From positions 1 through 64,000 of the forward strand of contig JAMKCH010058357.1 of the NCBI GenBank assembly GCA_023653785.1: a stretch of DNA of 64,000 nucleotides. Reading direction: 5' to 3'. This DNA is from Ophioderma brevispina (lineage: Eukaryota > Echinodermata > Ophiuroidea > Amphilepidida > Ophiodermatidae). The first letter of the stretch is position 1; every line of letters begins with the position of its first letter. Of the stretch, positions 11,231-23,213 are shown in pieces. The notes beneath the pieces are model-generated. The model saw only the letters and a list, made by a program, of their open reading frames with translations, did not search any database and was not told the origin of the DNA. Both the position numbers and the translations under genes were made by a program.

Positions 11231-11865
11231 ATTTGTATATTTTTGGAGATGTAATTTGGTTTATATTCTTCCTAACCAGGTTTTTGCCATGACACCTATC
11301 ACCCTTGGTTTCTACATGGCAAAGCAAATTATTATTTTTGCTAAAATACAACTAAATTAAACCCTACTTGAAAGCTCAATAAGCTGACTCTGCATGGGTT
11401 TGTTCATGTTGTACTTATTACGAACTCGGAAAGGTGATGTTAGCTGATTATAACTTTTACCTATATTAGGTAAATAATTTGCTGTGCTAATATACTTCAG
11501 TTTTTTTTGTCCGAAGACCTGCTGCCTGTCATGCAAATGGCATATCTTAATTAGGGAAAAAAGACATGTAACTCTTTAACATGTTCGGTTCAATGTCCTG
11601 TCTTCCATCTTTCATAAGAAATGTTTAAAATGAGACATGCTCACCCATTTTGGAATTAAAAGTCAGGCTTGGTAACTGGTGGCAATTGCCGCTCGTGTAG
11701 AAGCGCTTGTGTCAAATTCAAAGTGTGCTTGGGGCTGTGCTCAGTTACAGAGCGGCTGGTCTGTGCGGGCCACCATAAAATGGTGGTGAAAATTACATCT
11801 ATATTATGATTAACTAGGAAAATGCCAAAAGATGTGATCATGTCATCAAAACACACATATGCCAC
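11231..11865. other. Unassigned DNA
   Basis: AT-rich sequence with no repeat relation or supportable exon. Confidence 0.4.
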
Positions 11866-12030
11866 AAAATCGCTGGCCATCGCCAGCGACAACACCCCCC
11901 AACCTCGTGTGGCTTGCCATCCCTGGTCAGGGGATAGGGGTTCCATAGGGATCCTGGTACAATCCCACCCAAGATTTCCAATCTTCTCCTTCTAAGCTCT
12001 TTACCCCATCCTTCCTCCCGGGAAATGGAA
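11866..12030 (+). mobile_element. SINE-like element, copy 1
   Basis: It shares ATCGCTGGCCATCGCCAGCG, GCCATCCCTGGTCAGGGGAT and GGTTCCATAGGGATCC-like blocks with copies at 53,500-53,700 and 43,690-43,935 (both minus strand). The GGTTCCA block lies where the other copies have a tRNA-type B box. A pyrimidine-rich tail follows (CCCATCCTTCCTCCCGGGAA). Confidence 0.55.
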
Positions 12031-12574
12031 ACATTGTTAAGCCCGATGTCTACTCACGTCGCGTCCTGATAGCTCCGGCGCTGCTAGAACTGACCCCGAT
12101 TTTTTATGCCTCTGCGAAAGAATTTCTATCGCGCGATGGATTTTGAGCTTCGCGGAGATTTAATTTTGTTCACTCTCCCGCGATATCGCGGCCCGCCTAG
12201 GAAAAATTCTCTTATTGGCTGTTTTCTTGGAGCCAAGTTCGGGTGGCGTTGACCTCATGAAAACCAAGCTGACCCTGCTCTTAAAATTCGCCCTCAATCA
12301 GCCTGCCCGCTAATCAACAACAACTACTCATCCAATGAAATACCATTAAATGGCCAATTATTGAAAGCTATGATGCCAGTGCGAAAAATTCCCGAGTATT
12401 ATGATCACCTCAGGCATGATTATTTTTAAAGGATATCGTAAAGAATTTTTTGTCGGTTAGTACGAAATTCTATTCTGAGTGCCGCATCCTACATGTGCCA
12501 TTTATAGCCACCCCGTGTACAACGTGGGGTACAATGTAGGTAGGTATCATCAAACTGGGGCATTTAACATATTA
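12031..12574. other. Unassigned DNA
   Basis: A locally CpG-richer stretch (about 12,050-12,200, with GCGCGATGG and GCGGCCCGCC) is surrounded by AT-rich sequence. No exon or repeat could be supported. Confidence 0.4.
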
Positions 12575-12949
12575 TTTAAAAAGGCCACTCAAGAGAGTCC
12601 TGAGGAGGCGCCCTCAATTTTCCAAAAAAATTGTGTTTTTGTGCATGTACATAAAGCTTGTCCCTACTACTAAATCACTGTGTGAAACTTGCATCTTAAA
12701 AATCGATTTCCTTCATAGAGAAAATCACCTTTGTTTATTAAAATTCCGGATTCGGAATTTTTTGTTATACACAGTATCCTATGGACGTATACTACACATA
12801 ATGTTTACTCACTGCTCAACGAAAAAATCCGATTCAATCTCAATTTCGGAATTGTGCATTTTAGGTTACACTATCTTTTATTCTAGTTGACTATTTTTCA
12901 TTAATTACACAAAAAAATAATATTTCGAAATCTCTGAGTCATACTTTAA
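12575..12949. mobile_element. B-family MITE, copy 1
   Basis: Left end TTAAAAAGGCCACTCAAGAG; right end CTCTGAGTCATACTTTAA; the two are imperfect inverted repeats. The subterminal block GGCGCCCTCAATTTTCC and a central inverted repeat around AATTCCGGATTCGGAATTTT are shared with the reverse-oriented copy at 50,993-51,347. Confidence 0.75.
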
Positions 12950-14639
12950 GATACAGAGTCATGTTAAAATCCCGGAAATTTGTGCAAAATAAATGTAAAA
13001 CATACAAAAGTCCAGAACATGTAAAAGATTCAAAAATTTATATTGGCAAAGCATCAGTCCAACATTACTTGATCAAACAGGCCTGGCTTAAATTTTAATA
13101 TAAACATTTGACCTAGTAATCGTAATAATGTCGCTCGTCTATTGCTCTAGTTGCAATCTCATTCTGGAAATGCCATGCTATAAATCGCCAAAATCAGAAC
13201 GGGATGTAAGATAATTCTCTAAATTTGTTATCAAAATTGTCAACTGGCAAATTAGTTGTCAATAAAATATCAGCACGATTTCCTCGAGATGAGAACATTT
13301 ATTCGCGGTCGGATTAGACTGGACTTTATATCCGTGCGGTATTGCTATGTTAAAATTTCACTCGCGGCAGTCTCGCGAGATGGAAGCGAAGTGGAGTATA
13401 CATCGGTGCTTTAGGGTTAATGGCTGGGCAGTTTCCCAAGTTCTTTTGAGCTTGTGTTCTTCATCAGGGAGTAGTCCCATTATTTACACAGGGGGAATGA
13501 GGGTTTTTGAGGCGTATGCAAAAAATGTGAGCAAGAAGGGAAATACGATAAAAGAGAGGGGGTACCTTTTAGAAATGTAAGACATCATGAAGAAAAACGT
13601 TGGGAGGGGATAAGTAAAGGGATCAGAAGTGGTAAGGAATATGAGAATTGTTGTACGAGGTAAAGAAGAGTGCCAGAAATCATGTGTTAACATGTGGCAC
13701 AGAGCGTAGGGATCTTTGTCGCTGCGATCATATTTAAAAGCTGAGGGGTGAATTGGATCGGTCCTCAATCACAATATGACAGTGCGGCAAACTACACCTA
13801 CCATGTGCGAAGGTAATCATGAATGGCCATGTTCAAGTATTGTGTAACCAATGATATCATGATACATAGTGCCGTAGGCCTTAAGACGAACAGTATGGGT
13901 CTCCAGCATTATAAACCATAAATCTCGAGAGACATATGCTAGATGAGTTAATCCAGTCAAAAATCCACGATCAGGGGAAAGACAACAGTTGGCCTTTCTA
14001 CGCTACACCATTCTGTGTACCCGAATATTATATACTAAAAAAGGGGCCACATGGTATGATCAGCTGTAGTCTACAATATGGGGGTACACCAGCGATCATG
14101 GATAACAATGTCGTGTCATATCAAGGCATGACAGTTGGTATGCCTCAATGATTGTGACGCGTGCCCCTAGAAGTTAATTTATGTAGTTGCAAAAACCCCA
14201 AATACGTGCGAAGATCTCTGTGTACCGGTGCCGGACGTTCGCACTAGACTCGCTCAGGTGAGGGTAGAGGAGGCGGGTTTGCGATAACAAGTCGACTATA
14301 CAATCGTAGCTGAGGGGGGTGAACTGACAATGCGTGACGTATGATGTGGATATCGTAGCAAATGGGACGAGTGGACGATTTAGCATAAGCCGTGTGGTCG
14401 CAACGTGACCTTTCCCAGTGACCTTGTGATGTTGGAGACATCGACGCAACAATATGAGATAGCTAGAGAGTGAGTATGTGAGGAGACAATCCCAGTTCCA
14501 CATTTTGGTAGAATATGTACTGAACTTGTTCTGGGAACAGATACGAGTTGTTTGCACATATTAGAGTGGAAGTAAGACGCGGCAGGCTGGCGGCGTTTAT
14601 CAGCCTAGATACAGGTAGAGTAGAGCTTTTTGCGCCCAT
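12950..14639. other. Unassigned DNA
   Basis: ORFs of up to 127 codons occur on both strands but they have no recognisable domain, splice context or repeat support. From about 13,800 to 15,800 the sequence has fewer homopolymers and more CpG than its surroundings. Confidence 0.4.
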
Positions 14640-15139
14640 CAAGGTGTTACTAAAGGGGTGTTTAACGTCATCAAGGGAAGCCACTAAAATCGAAACTAGT
14701 CGTTTGATGCATAAATAAGTGCGACGAGTCATACTGGGGTAAAAGCACAAGTTATGCCATGTACTTGAAATGGCGGGTGCTGGGCATGATGTACAATCTT
14801 TTTGTAATTTGGAATGTCAACATTGTGTTTTTTTGTGGTGTCCGTTATTGTATTATATGGACCTGATTTCCAAGGTGATCAAAGGTAGGCATTTTGTTGC
14901 ATTGCGCAGTCACTGTCACTAGCTGTTAAAGTGCTTGAAACATGCTAGCACTGAGGAGGACATTTTAGCGTGTCTATGTGTTGACCTTATGGGTATTGAT
15001 ATGTGTACATTAAACATGTATTTAAAAAGCTAGAGGTCAGCAGACACTATATTCAAGGAACACATCCCAATGTCTTATTTGTTCTGTAGTCCATAACACA
15101 CACTCCCTAACACTTCATGTCAAAGGTGTACATTTGGTG

Positions 15140-16480
15140 GGGGCAGAGGATCTAGAAGCAGGAGTGAGTGGTGACAGGGATGAGAGTGTTTATGCGAAAC
15201 GATTGAGCAACAGGTGGTGTAGTCACATAACCACTACATAGAACAGTCCAAAAATAATTGAAATGCGTTAGGAAGAATTCGATCAGGCTGCAAGTGTTGG
15301 CGCGTTTGGGTATATCAGGCAGGGTAATGAACGGACTGTCGTGAACCAGGTTAATAGTTGGTGGCATGGTATACTTTGTAGGACAGTCATTATGCTGTGT
15401 TTGCGTGTAAGGAAGTACTTAAAATCCTGTCTGTAGGGCTAATTTTGAGCGCAACACGAAAGAGGCATCGTTCAGTACAGTCAGTCTAAGCATTGTAGTC
15501 TATACATCATCAGCTGCATGATTGAGTACAAAATACATTTAGACATAGCATAGATGTATTCGTGTAGACAAAAACCATAGAAGGTGTGGGAGTATATACA
15601 TGTCGTGGCAATTGAGTGAAATGAACGCTACACTATCACTTCACGTGGAAAGAGATCGTACAACTGAGGACACCCTGCTAGAGTGCTGGAAACCTTTGAA
15701 TTCAAATATCTCGCAAATAAGAACGGTCAAGAATAAGCTGGGTGTACCAGACCAGCAGTTCACGTATGGATGCTGCCGGTATCAAAGCACGTAAATCAGT
15801 TTGCTCAGACACAAACTTGTTACGAGCCGAAGGTTGAAACCATTATTCTGTCATTCCGCTTGAAAACATGGCGATTTGATTGTTAAGTTTTTTAATTCCA
15901 ATTTAAATTTCAAGAAAACTTCATCTTAGTTCTTCTCGCAATGTATGTACGCTGATTATACTGTATTTGTGCAAATAATTACCTTAGTAGATGTAAAACA
16001 AAAATCGTCTGAGCAGTTTCCATTATGTTCATGAACTGAGAACATTGATATGGAGTGATTTTCAATAACCGACTTGTTTTATGATTAAACATAATAATTT
16101 ATTTGTTGTAAGAGATTTAACTTCTAATTATGTATATCACAATAAAATTTTATTCAAACTGAACTGTTTTTTCTGTCAAAAAATCGATACCAACTGATAT
16201 TGCATGTGTGAATTGTCTTTCTTATAATGATGTTATTGTAACGTCGGTTGTCGGTCTCTCCGCAATGTTTGGGCTAAAATCGGCCAAACTGGAATTTTTA
16301 TGTCTCTCCGCAAATTTGAACTCATAGTTTCTGAACCCAAAGTCCGAAAGACACCCAATAAAATCTTCTGATAGCCCCTGTTTATCTTTAACAACAACCA
16401 AAGCAAACGTTGAAGCAAAAATAATGTTTTAACCTTTGAAGAAAAAAATTTCCTGAATGTAGGGTTTTTATTGACTCCAC
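15140..16480. other. Stretch unique to Q copy 2
   Basis: It has no counterpart in the first Q copy. A 64-codon ORF (15,600-15,794) has no recognisable domain. It is either an insertion in copy 2 or a part lost from copy 1. Confidence 0.4.
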
Positions 16481-17287
16481 TTAAGTGTTACATTTCTGTA
16501 CATGATTAATAAAAAAAAATGTTTATAGTTCCTCAGAATTAAAACTTGTGTATTTTCTATAATAAGCCCGTGCATGCACCCCATCAATAGAATTTGACAC
16601 CAAGTGACTGCTCATAGTGTAATATCCAATATTTCTTTTTCAATTTAAAGATAAATGTCTGGATTCCCTGTGTGTTGTATGTTGTCTGTCCGGTATGTTG
16701 TGCCATATCTATGCCTTTCGGGTGCCCCATCTCTTGGCGTCATCATGTGTGTGTATTTGTGTGCCTACAACTGTGTTGGGTGTGTTGTAACAAAGTCAAA
16801 AATAAGAAGTTAACAATTGAACAAATGTTTCTCAGAGCAATACCCAGAACCATTTTATGGTGTGTGGTGTATGTACCATGTATGTGTGTGTGTGGTGTAT
16901 ATATGTGCATGCGTGTGTGTGTGTGTATGCATGGATTGCATGCATGCATGCATCAATTCGCTAATTTTAGCTAATTACCTAATTAGTGGACTTTTGAAAG
17001 TGATCCTTTGTCCTTACACTTGTAGCTTTTTGTTAAACAGAATAAACCTATATAATTATAGCAAGAGTGAATACTATTTTTTTTTTTTTGTAGGTTTAAT
17101 AGTTTTAGACATATTTTATTTATAGTGTTTAAAACAATACTGTTTGTCTTTATGTCTGTCCGGTCCTTTTGGTTAAATATGCAATTTGTTTTCTCTCCTG
17201 CAACAAGCTCCTGGGTCCATTTCAACCAAATTAGGTCAGAATAACCCTTTGGTCCAGGTTCATATAGGGTGTTCACAGATTTGCCAA

Positions 17288-17794
17288 TTAACACTTAAGT
17301 GTATGGGGGGGTCCACGTGGGACCCAACTTTTGTTATTTTGTGTGCATTTTTTATGGTCCAATCATATTTTGCCCAAATTTGTATGCAATTGCCTAAATA
17401 TCAGTTGCGCATATTGTGGTGGCAAAAAATTCAAATCGGCCATGGCGTTATTATGCTAATAATTTTGGCAGCACTATTCAAAATTTGTTTTGGCCCTTAA
17501 ATCGTACTCAAGTAACTTTAAAAAAAATTAGCAATGTAAATGTCTATTATGAACCAAATTTTATGGAAAAAGTCCTTCAGGAAAGTGGTGTTTCTTTTTT
17601 TGGGTGTGAGAATTGGGTGCGCGTTGCAAAAATCGGTTTTTGGACCGCTATTTTGAATCCGTACAACTGATTTTCATTTTTTCCCTGTTATGTGGTTGTA
17701 TTAATTTACCCCATCAGTGACCAGAGTTTTGTTTAAAAAATTCCACTGCACACACACAAATGGGAATGCACAAGACTTTATACACTTGCTTTAA
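17288..17794. mobile_element. TTAA-flanked insertion in Q copy 2
   Basis: The insertion is bounded by TTAA at both ends and imperfect inverted termini (TTAACACTTAAGTGTAT and ATACACTTGCTTTAA). Q copy 1 at about 2,880-2,892 reads straight through (GGCCAATTATGGGGCAATC), giving an empty site. Length is about 505 bp and there is no transposase. It is consistent with a piggyBac-type or other TTAA-specific MITE. Confidence 0.7.
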
Positions 17795-18610
17795 GGGCCA
17801 TTCTTTGAAAATCTATGAATTTGTTTTGTGTCACAGATAAATTGCTATAATCACCAATCTTGGTCAGAAGATCCACTGCCCTAAAATCCATATCAGGGTT
17901 TAACAGATTGGATTCAAAGGTCACATGCATTGAAACCAAATTCAGCTAGAAGAATCACTCAACCACTGACTTGTGACCCATATCTATGGGTCACGAGTCA
18001 GCGGTTGCACCCCATATATGGGGTGTTACAGACACCTGAGCTATAAATCTCAATCCCCTTGGCACAGTTCAGTGAGCTTTCATGCACCATGTAATTTATG
18101 GTTTTTGGGGATGATATCTGATACCCAGATCACTCAAGGTCGTTCAGTCAAGTTAGGTACAAGTACAACCCACTTGAACTGTGTCCCTTGGTGGATACAA
18201 TATGCAACTCATAGTGAGATTGGGTCAAGCTCATGTGCCAATTAAAGGGGCATTATGGCATTTTTGTAAACTTATATAATTTGTTTGTCTTCTGCCTAAA
18301 CAATTGGCCATTGGCAGCCTTCTTGGTCAAAAAGCCACCGACTCATGGGTGTGGTTCAGAGAATGCACCCATTGACCCTTATATGACCTTTTAACCCCAT
18401 CATAGCAATGTTACAAAAAAAAGTAATTTTGTGATCACAAGATGGGCAAGGCTTGTGGTTGTGAGACACCATGTTGCTTAATTACCAAAATGTTTTATAC
18501 CAAGTTTAATTTAAATCCAATTTTTTAATTTTACCATTGTCACAAAAAACATTGTCCTCCTTTGCTACCATCACTTGATAGGCGTCTGCATCATTGATGC
18601 TCTGGTTATG

Positions 18611-19067
18611 TAATATCAATACAGTACAATCCTCTTGGTAGCAAATGACTCTAACAACAATATTGTGTGTATCCTAAACTCATTGTAATTTAGCATAATA
18701 CCACTTACCCCTGCGTAACCTGTAATGTTACCAACATGCAGGTTTTATCAAGGGTCACAGGTCTTCCCGTAGTGAAAACGCAGGCTGTACTTGGGACTTG
18801 GGAGATTGTGTTGGAAGAGTAATAATGAAGGTTGAACTTTGACAACTGGACATAGCACTTGACACATATCAGGGTAGCAAATTCTTTGGCATAGCTACTG
18901 GGCTTTTTGTCACATTTAAACAATAATACTTTTAGAGTCCTACCAAGAGGGAACTGAAAAGCTTTCAATTTTTCACTTGCTGGAAAGTTTTAGTGGTTCA
19001 AACATAACATTTTGCCATGCTTTGTTTGCTTGTTCCTGCAGTGTAATGACTAGACATGTTTTGTGTG
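18611..19067. other. Unassigned DNA
   Basis: An 87-codon minus-strand ORF (18,705-18,968) shows no recognisable domain. Nothing else was supported. Confidence 0.4.
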
Positions 19068-19258
19068 TAATACTGTAAAACAATTTGGCGAGTACTTATT
19101 TTTGCAAATTTCGCGAGTAACAAGGATTCGCGAAATTAAATCCTCCGAAAATATGCCCAAGGACATCATCATCATCACAAAATTTCAAATTCGCAAAAAT
19201 GTCACCAATCGAAATTCGTGAAAAGGTACCCGCGAAATTAAAATGTTTTACAGTATTA
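19068..19258. mobile_element. TA-type MITE, 191 bp
   Basis: The ends TAATACTGTAAAACA and TGTTTTACAGTATTA are inverted repeats that would give a TA duplication, as in the Tc1/mariner superfamily. Subterminal motifs with TTCGCGA and CGCGAAATT are inverted as well. An imperfect (ATC)n lies in the middle. Confidence 0.75.
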
Positions 19259-19572
19259 GGGATAATTTTGCATGAAGCAGTATACCGGACCCTTGTCGTG
19301 AAATTAATAGCGGTGAAATATTGTGTAAAGCAAAATGTTAATCTTTGTGTAAAAGTTTTAACTAACGAGAATTAGTTTTGAAACAAGAAACGACCTTTTG
19401 ATCAGTTAGTTCACATTTGCAAATAAACCTCATTTCCATCAAACAAATCTATTTTTGGAAAGATGCACTATATTTTGTAAGAAAACAAAATTTGACTGTC
19501 CACAAAAAATTGCTCTAAACCAAGTGTTTACAGCAATGATATTGCACGGGTACGGGGAGCTATGATATAGAA

Positions 19573-20062
19573 ATGGTTCTGGTCTATAGACAACTAATAG
19601 TTGGTCCAGGCCCACTTCAGTGCCTAGAGAATTTTTTGACATGGGTCTGTGAGGAGTCCTGTCCCGATAGCCATTTATCAGCAGCACTGACAGATAATAC
19701 ACCAAGCCCTTACTACAAGTGGTGGTTATCTTGTCAAAATGGATATCTGGATATACCTGTGCATGTAACTCGACATCAGCAAACTCTTGCAGTGGAAAGT
19801 GCAGACAGCAGAACAGATTTGGTGACATAGTGTTGACCTGGAAGTTATTAGCTTCAGTTTAATGATTGTGGAACTCCTGTACTTGATTGGTGCAATTGCA
19901 AAGTGATTGAAATAGGTGCTGGTTGTGCCTGGGAATTGGTGAGGAAAACACTGAGGGTAATGACAGACGAAAGACTGGATATTGAGAGTGTGGTTCATCC
20001 ACAGCCTGTCCAGCAAAGGGAAGGAGAAAGAAGAAGTGTGAGATTTAGGTCCAGGGGTGATT
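19573..20062 (+). pseudogene. Possible decayed coding sequence, not recognised
   Basis: Two open blocks lie in the same frame: 19,573-19,830 (85 codons) and 19,861-20,062 (about 67 codons). They are separated by 30 bases holding three in-frame stops. The second block starts after a possible acceptor (GCTTCAG) and encodes a Cys/Trp-containing segment (NDCGTPVLDWCNCKVIEIG) followed by an Arg-rich tail. Composition looks more protein-like than other ORFs here. No family is recognised. It may be a broken retroelement ORF, a pseudogene or chance. Confidence 0.25.
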
Positions 20063-20237
20063 AACCTTTTGCCATGGCTTTTGGACACAGCACACAGTGG
20101 GTACTGCTCACTCACTGAATAGAATTAATTTAATGACTATGGATCAGTTTTGGGGACGAGGAGGCCCAGCTTGAAAGTAACAGGTATGACCAAGGATTAT
20201 AGACTGGATTACTAGTCCTTCCTTGTGGCAGTGTACG

Positions 20238-20638
20238 CATTGCAGTAGTTTTTGACCACCGCACCCATGCTCCAGGAGCAGGTTCTCATCATAACCTCAA
20301 AGGGCAGCTATTGATTTTTCATCTTTTTTGGACTTAGATTTTTCCCCTCTAACCTGAAAAAATTTAATGAACATATTATATATTGTTAAAAGAAGCAGTA
20401 GCGAGATTCGAAAACCGCCCGAGACCACTGTATCAGATAGTCACGCCTACTAGCACACGACCATCGAGAAGATGGTGTGCAGGGTTGCCAATTCTAATTT
20501 GATAACATTTCGGAATAATCGCTACTGCTATTGTGGTCAGCACTCAATATACTGAATAGCTCCGCTCTGGAATGGTTGCCACAACCCAATGCTCCGGAGC
20601 ATGAGTGGTGGTCAAAAATTGCTCACCTTTCTGCAGTG
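20238..20638. mobile_element. Inverted-repeat element with SINE-like core
   Basis: The left arm has GCAGTAGTTTTTGACCACC and TGCTCCAGGAGCA. The right arm has GCTCCGGAGC, GGTGGTCAAAAATTGC and CTGCAGTG in inverted order. On the minus strand the middle contains a tRNA-like piece, GATGGTCGTGTGCTAG ... GGTTTTCGAATCTCGC (about 20,405-20,475), suggesting a SINE inserted in a foldback element. The arms are imperfect. Confidence 0.45.
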
Positions 20639-21624
20639 TAACAATTGTAGGTCTGACAATGTTTTACACTTTTCATGTTTTGGTTTAGAGTGCCCAGTTA
20701 CTGAAACCTTCATCCCACAGACTCTAAAACCCACTTCTGGTTTTTCTAATTTCTACATTGCACTTAGTGTGCTGATCATCTTGATAATGATCTAGTGTTA
20801 CCGAACTGTGGAATACCGTATTGTTCCTAATAAACCCCCTGGGGCGGTGAATTTTTTGTTTTTCAAAAGGGGGCGTTTATTACAGTTAAAATGGAAAGTC
20901 AAAATCCCACAAAAAAATCCCTTAAACATACACAGTTTATAAAAGATTCCTGGGGTCCAGATGTCGTTTTAAATACACATGAAATCCACAAAGCACTTTG
21001 TACTTTGTAAAGCATGGACGACGAACAGTGATTATGAATACGGATTATTGACAGTCCCGGCCATTAAATCATGCGATTTAGGTAATCTTAACTCATTTTC
21101 TTGAATTGTTTTAATATATTATCCAAAAAAATTATAGTGGGCGTTTATTTAATCAAGGGGCAATTTATTAGGACCAGACGGTAACCTGTGACCGCTTAGA
21201 GATTTAAAAGTGGGGGGGGGTAGAATCAAGACAAAACAATTTGCCCATTTTTTCACCACATGTTTTAATTACCTAATTGGAGTAATGGATAGGATTTTGC
21301 CCATGCGTTTATTTCATGACAGGCCGTGTCAAATTGCTCATTGAAAAAGGAAAAGTTTCAGCCTTTCCTATCCCAGTGATGGTTTACTTGATGCTGTATC
21401 ATAACACAAACTAATTTCCGTATAGCTTATGGTATTTCCCCTGCTTGAGTATTTGAGTATATACCAGGTAATTCATTTGATGTTGTAGGCCCCTATACTA
21501 TCAACTATGCATGATTTTAGTTTGAAAATGGTAGTGTGGATTAATTTTATTGATTGAAAGTACCACTTAAATTCTGGATGAAGACTATTATGGCTTTTAA
21601 GGGCACAGCATAGGATTTTAAGGG
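20639..21624. other. Unassigned DNA
   Basis: A 9-base G run lies at about 21,212. No repeat partner was found in the window and no exon could be supported. Confidence 0.4.
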
Positions 21625-21790
21625 CATGTGTTGGTTCAGTGGATAGAATTGTTGGGCTAACCATGATTCTGAAGGTTGTGTGTTCAAATCTTGCCTGTGA
21701 TCAATGTGTTGTACACTTGGCAAGTGCACTTTTTACTTGGCTCTATATCCAGTGGTGACATGGGAAGCTGTTTGGAATGTTACAATGCAA
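21625..21790 (+). mobile_element. tRNA-derived SINE
   Basis: An A-box-like TGGTTCAGTGGATAGA (21,632) and a B-box-like GTGTTCAAATCTTGC (21,681) are spaced as in a tRNA-derived pol III promoter. The following TACACTTGGCAAGTGCACTT and TTACTTGGCTCTATATCCAG resemble the conserved SINE body that often follows such heads in animals. It is not a functional tRNA because the acceptor arms do not pair. Confidence 0.6.
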
Positions 21791-22285
21791 CATCTTTGTG
21801 AGCGATATTTAAATTGAATTGTCGACACTCTCTGTTTTGGATGAATGTGGAATTCAAAAGACATTTTTATCCCCCTGCTTGAAAAGCAGTAGGGGATTTT
21901 GCGATCAGTGCGCATGTCCTTATTTATGTGTAAGTTTGTTTCCCCTTGGTTAGGTTTTGAATGTATGGACTTGTGATAAGGTGGTCAGTAGATGTTTCCT
22001 GTCATAATGTGGAGGATGTCAAAGGTCAAAGTCAACAGGTCATCTAGGTCAGTCCCAGACTACATCTTGCTAGGTGGCTGATGCAAGTTTACATGACTGT
22101 ATTTTTTAAGTTGGCAGTCTTATGCAATGTTTCTTCACCCCATTATTGTCTAGAAGGCATGCCCACGTTCTTGCTGATGCTTACAGCTCAGTATATTATA
22201 GGCACTATCAGTGATTGCTAAATCAGAAAATGAAAAAATCAAAAATCGATTTTTGCATGGCCTGTAACAAGTATAGTTATTCTAG
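21791..22285. other. Unassigned DNA
   Basis: It includes one AGGTCAAAGTC-like motif at about 22,020, not linked to a full S copy. No gene was supported. Confidence 0.4.
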
Positions 22286-22460
22286 ACATGCCCTAAAACA
22301 AGTGATAAGGTCCAAGCAACCTAAAAATCCAGATATTTTATCATTACTGGTGTGTACGGACACTTATTACAACACATAAATGGAGAGATGCTGCAATATT
22401 TTCCAACCTTTTTGTCACCATAAATGAAAACCAATTTTTCATACAGGTGGTGGTCTAATC
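22286..22460. repeat. F-element fragment
   Basis: AAGCAACCTAAAAATCCAGA and GTACGGACACTTATTACAAC match 26,555-26,620, and the latter also matches the middle of F (about 5,345-5,370). Confidence 0.5.
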
Positions 22461-23050
22461 GATAGCTTCATAGCTCTTCATACCCCACTTCACACCTCAT
22501 CAAAATTGAGATGTTTGGCATCAGAAGAAAATTCTACAAATTCATTCATTTTCATGCATGTTGACAAACTTCACTACAATGTCGGCCCTTGCAAGGTGAT
22601 TGCAAAAAGCCAATGAGACCAGTGTTTTGAGAACTGTCTTTTTTGTTTTAAAGGTTTCAGATAGAGTGGACACAAGTTGGAAATATACCGATATTGATTT
22701 CATTGGGTTACCAGCACAAATACGGTAGACCCAGATTTTTCATTAATCTAGGTTTTCTGTATAGCAAGAATTGCCCATAAGGTTGTACTAGAATTTCAAC
22801 ATCATAACATGCATCAAAGTGAACATTTAAAAAATCCAGCACTTAATGTGAAGAGACAACTGAAAGTTTGTCCAACATGAACCCTTTCCTTGATCGTGTC
22901 ACAAATTACATGGCTATTATTTTACCTAATCTGCCGTGGGGTACCGTGTTTCAGTCCACTCTATTCAGTCAATCTAGCATTTCTAGTATAAATTGAAGGA
23001 CCCTCAGGATAATGTGTCCCTCCTTTATGCTGCACAGGAACTATAGTATA
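22461..23050. other. Unassigned DNA
   Basis: No repeat partner in the window and no supportable exon. Confidence 0.4.
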
Positions 23051-23213
23051 CAATATTGACTGCTTATGAGGGGCATGTTGCAACTTAGGCCCAAGTGATC
23101 TCGACCATACTATGTGGAATTATGCCCCGAGGCGTAAGCCGAGGGCATAGTATGGTCGAGATCACCGAGGCCTATAGTTTCAACCATGTCCCGAATAAAA
23201 GCAGTCAATATTG
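23051..23213. repeat. Foldback hairpin with CCGAGGCGTAAGCCGAGGGC loop
   Basis: The arms CAATATTGACTGCTTATGAG and its partner AAAAGCAGTCAATATTG, and GTGATCTCGACCATACTATG with its exact complement, form a stem of about 65 bases. The loop contains a GAGGCGTAAGCCGAG palindromic motif. It is a candidate foldback or MITE family, related in design to 63,111-63,267. Confidence 0.8.

Larger units (their letters stand above)
14640..18610. mobile_element. Q element, copy 2 (diverged, with insertions)
   Basis: It aligns piecewise with 1,549-3,487: 14,660-15,130 to about 1,595-2,010, and 16,487-18,610 to about 2,043-3,487. The part 15,140-16,480 has no counterpart in copy 1, and 17,288-17,794 is a separate TTAA insertion. 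A (GT)n and CATGCATGCA microsatellite lies at 16,905-16,955. No conserved coding frame was seen. Confidence 0.6.

Noticed and set aside
16905..16955. Z-DNA or regulatory element at the GT/CATG microsatellite
   Set aside because: An ordinary microsatellite within Q; the first Q copy has a different TG-rich sequence there.
21625..21700. A functional tRNA gene
   Set aside because: A and B boxes are present but the acceptor and anticodon stems do not pair, and a SINE-type body follows.
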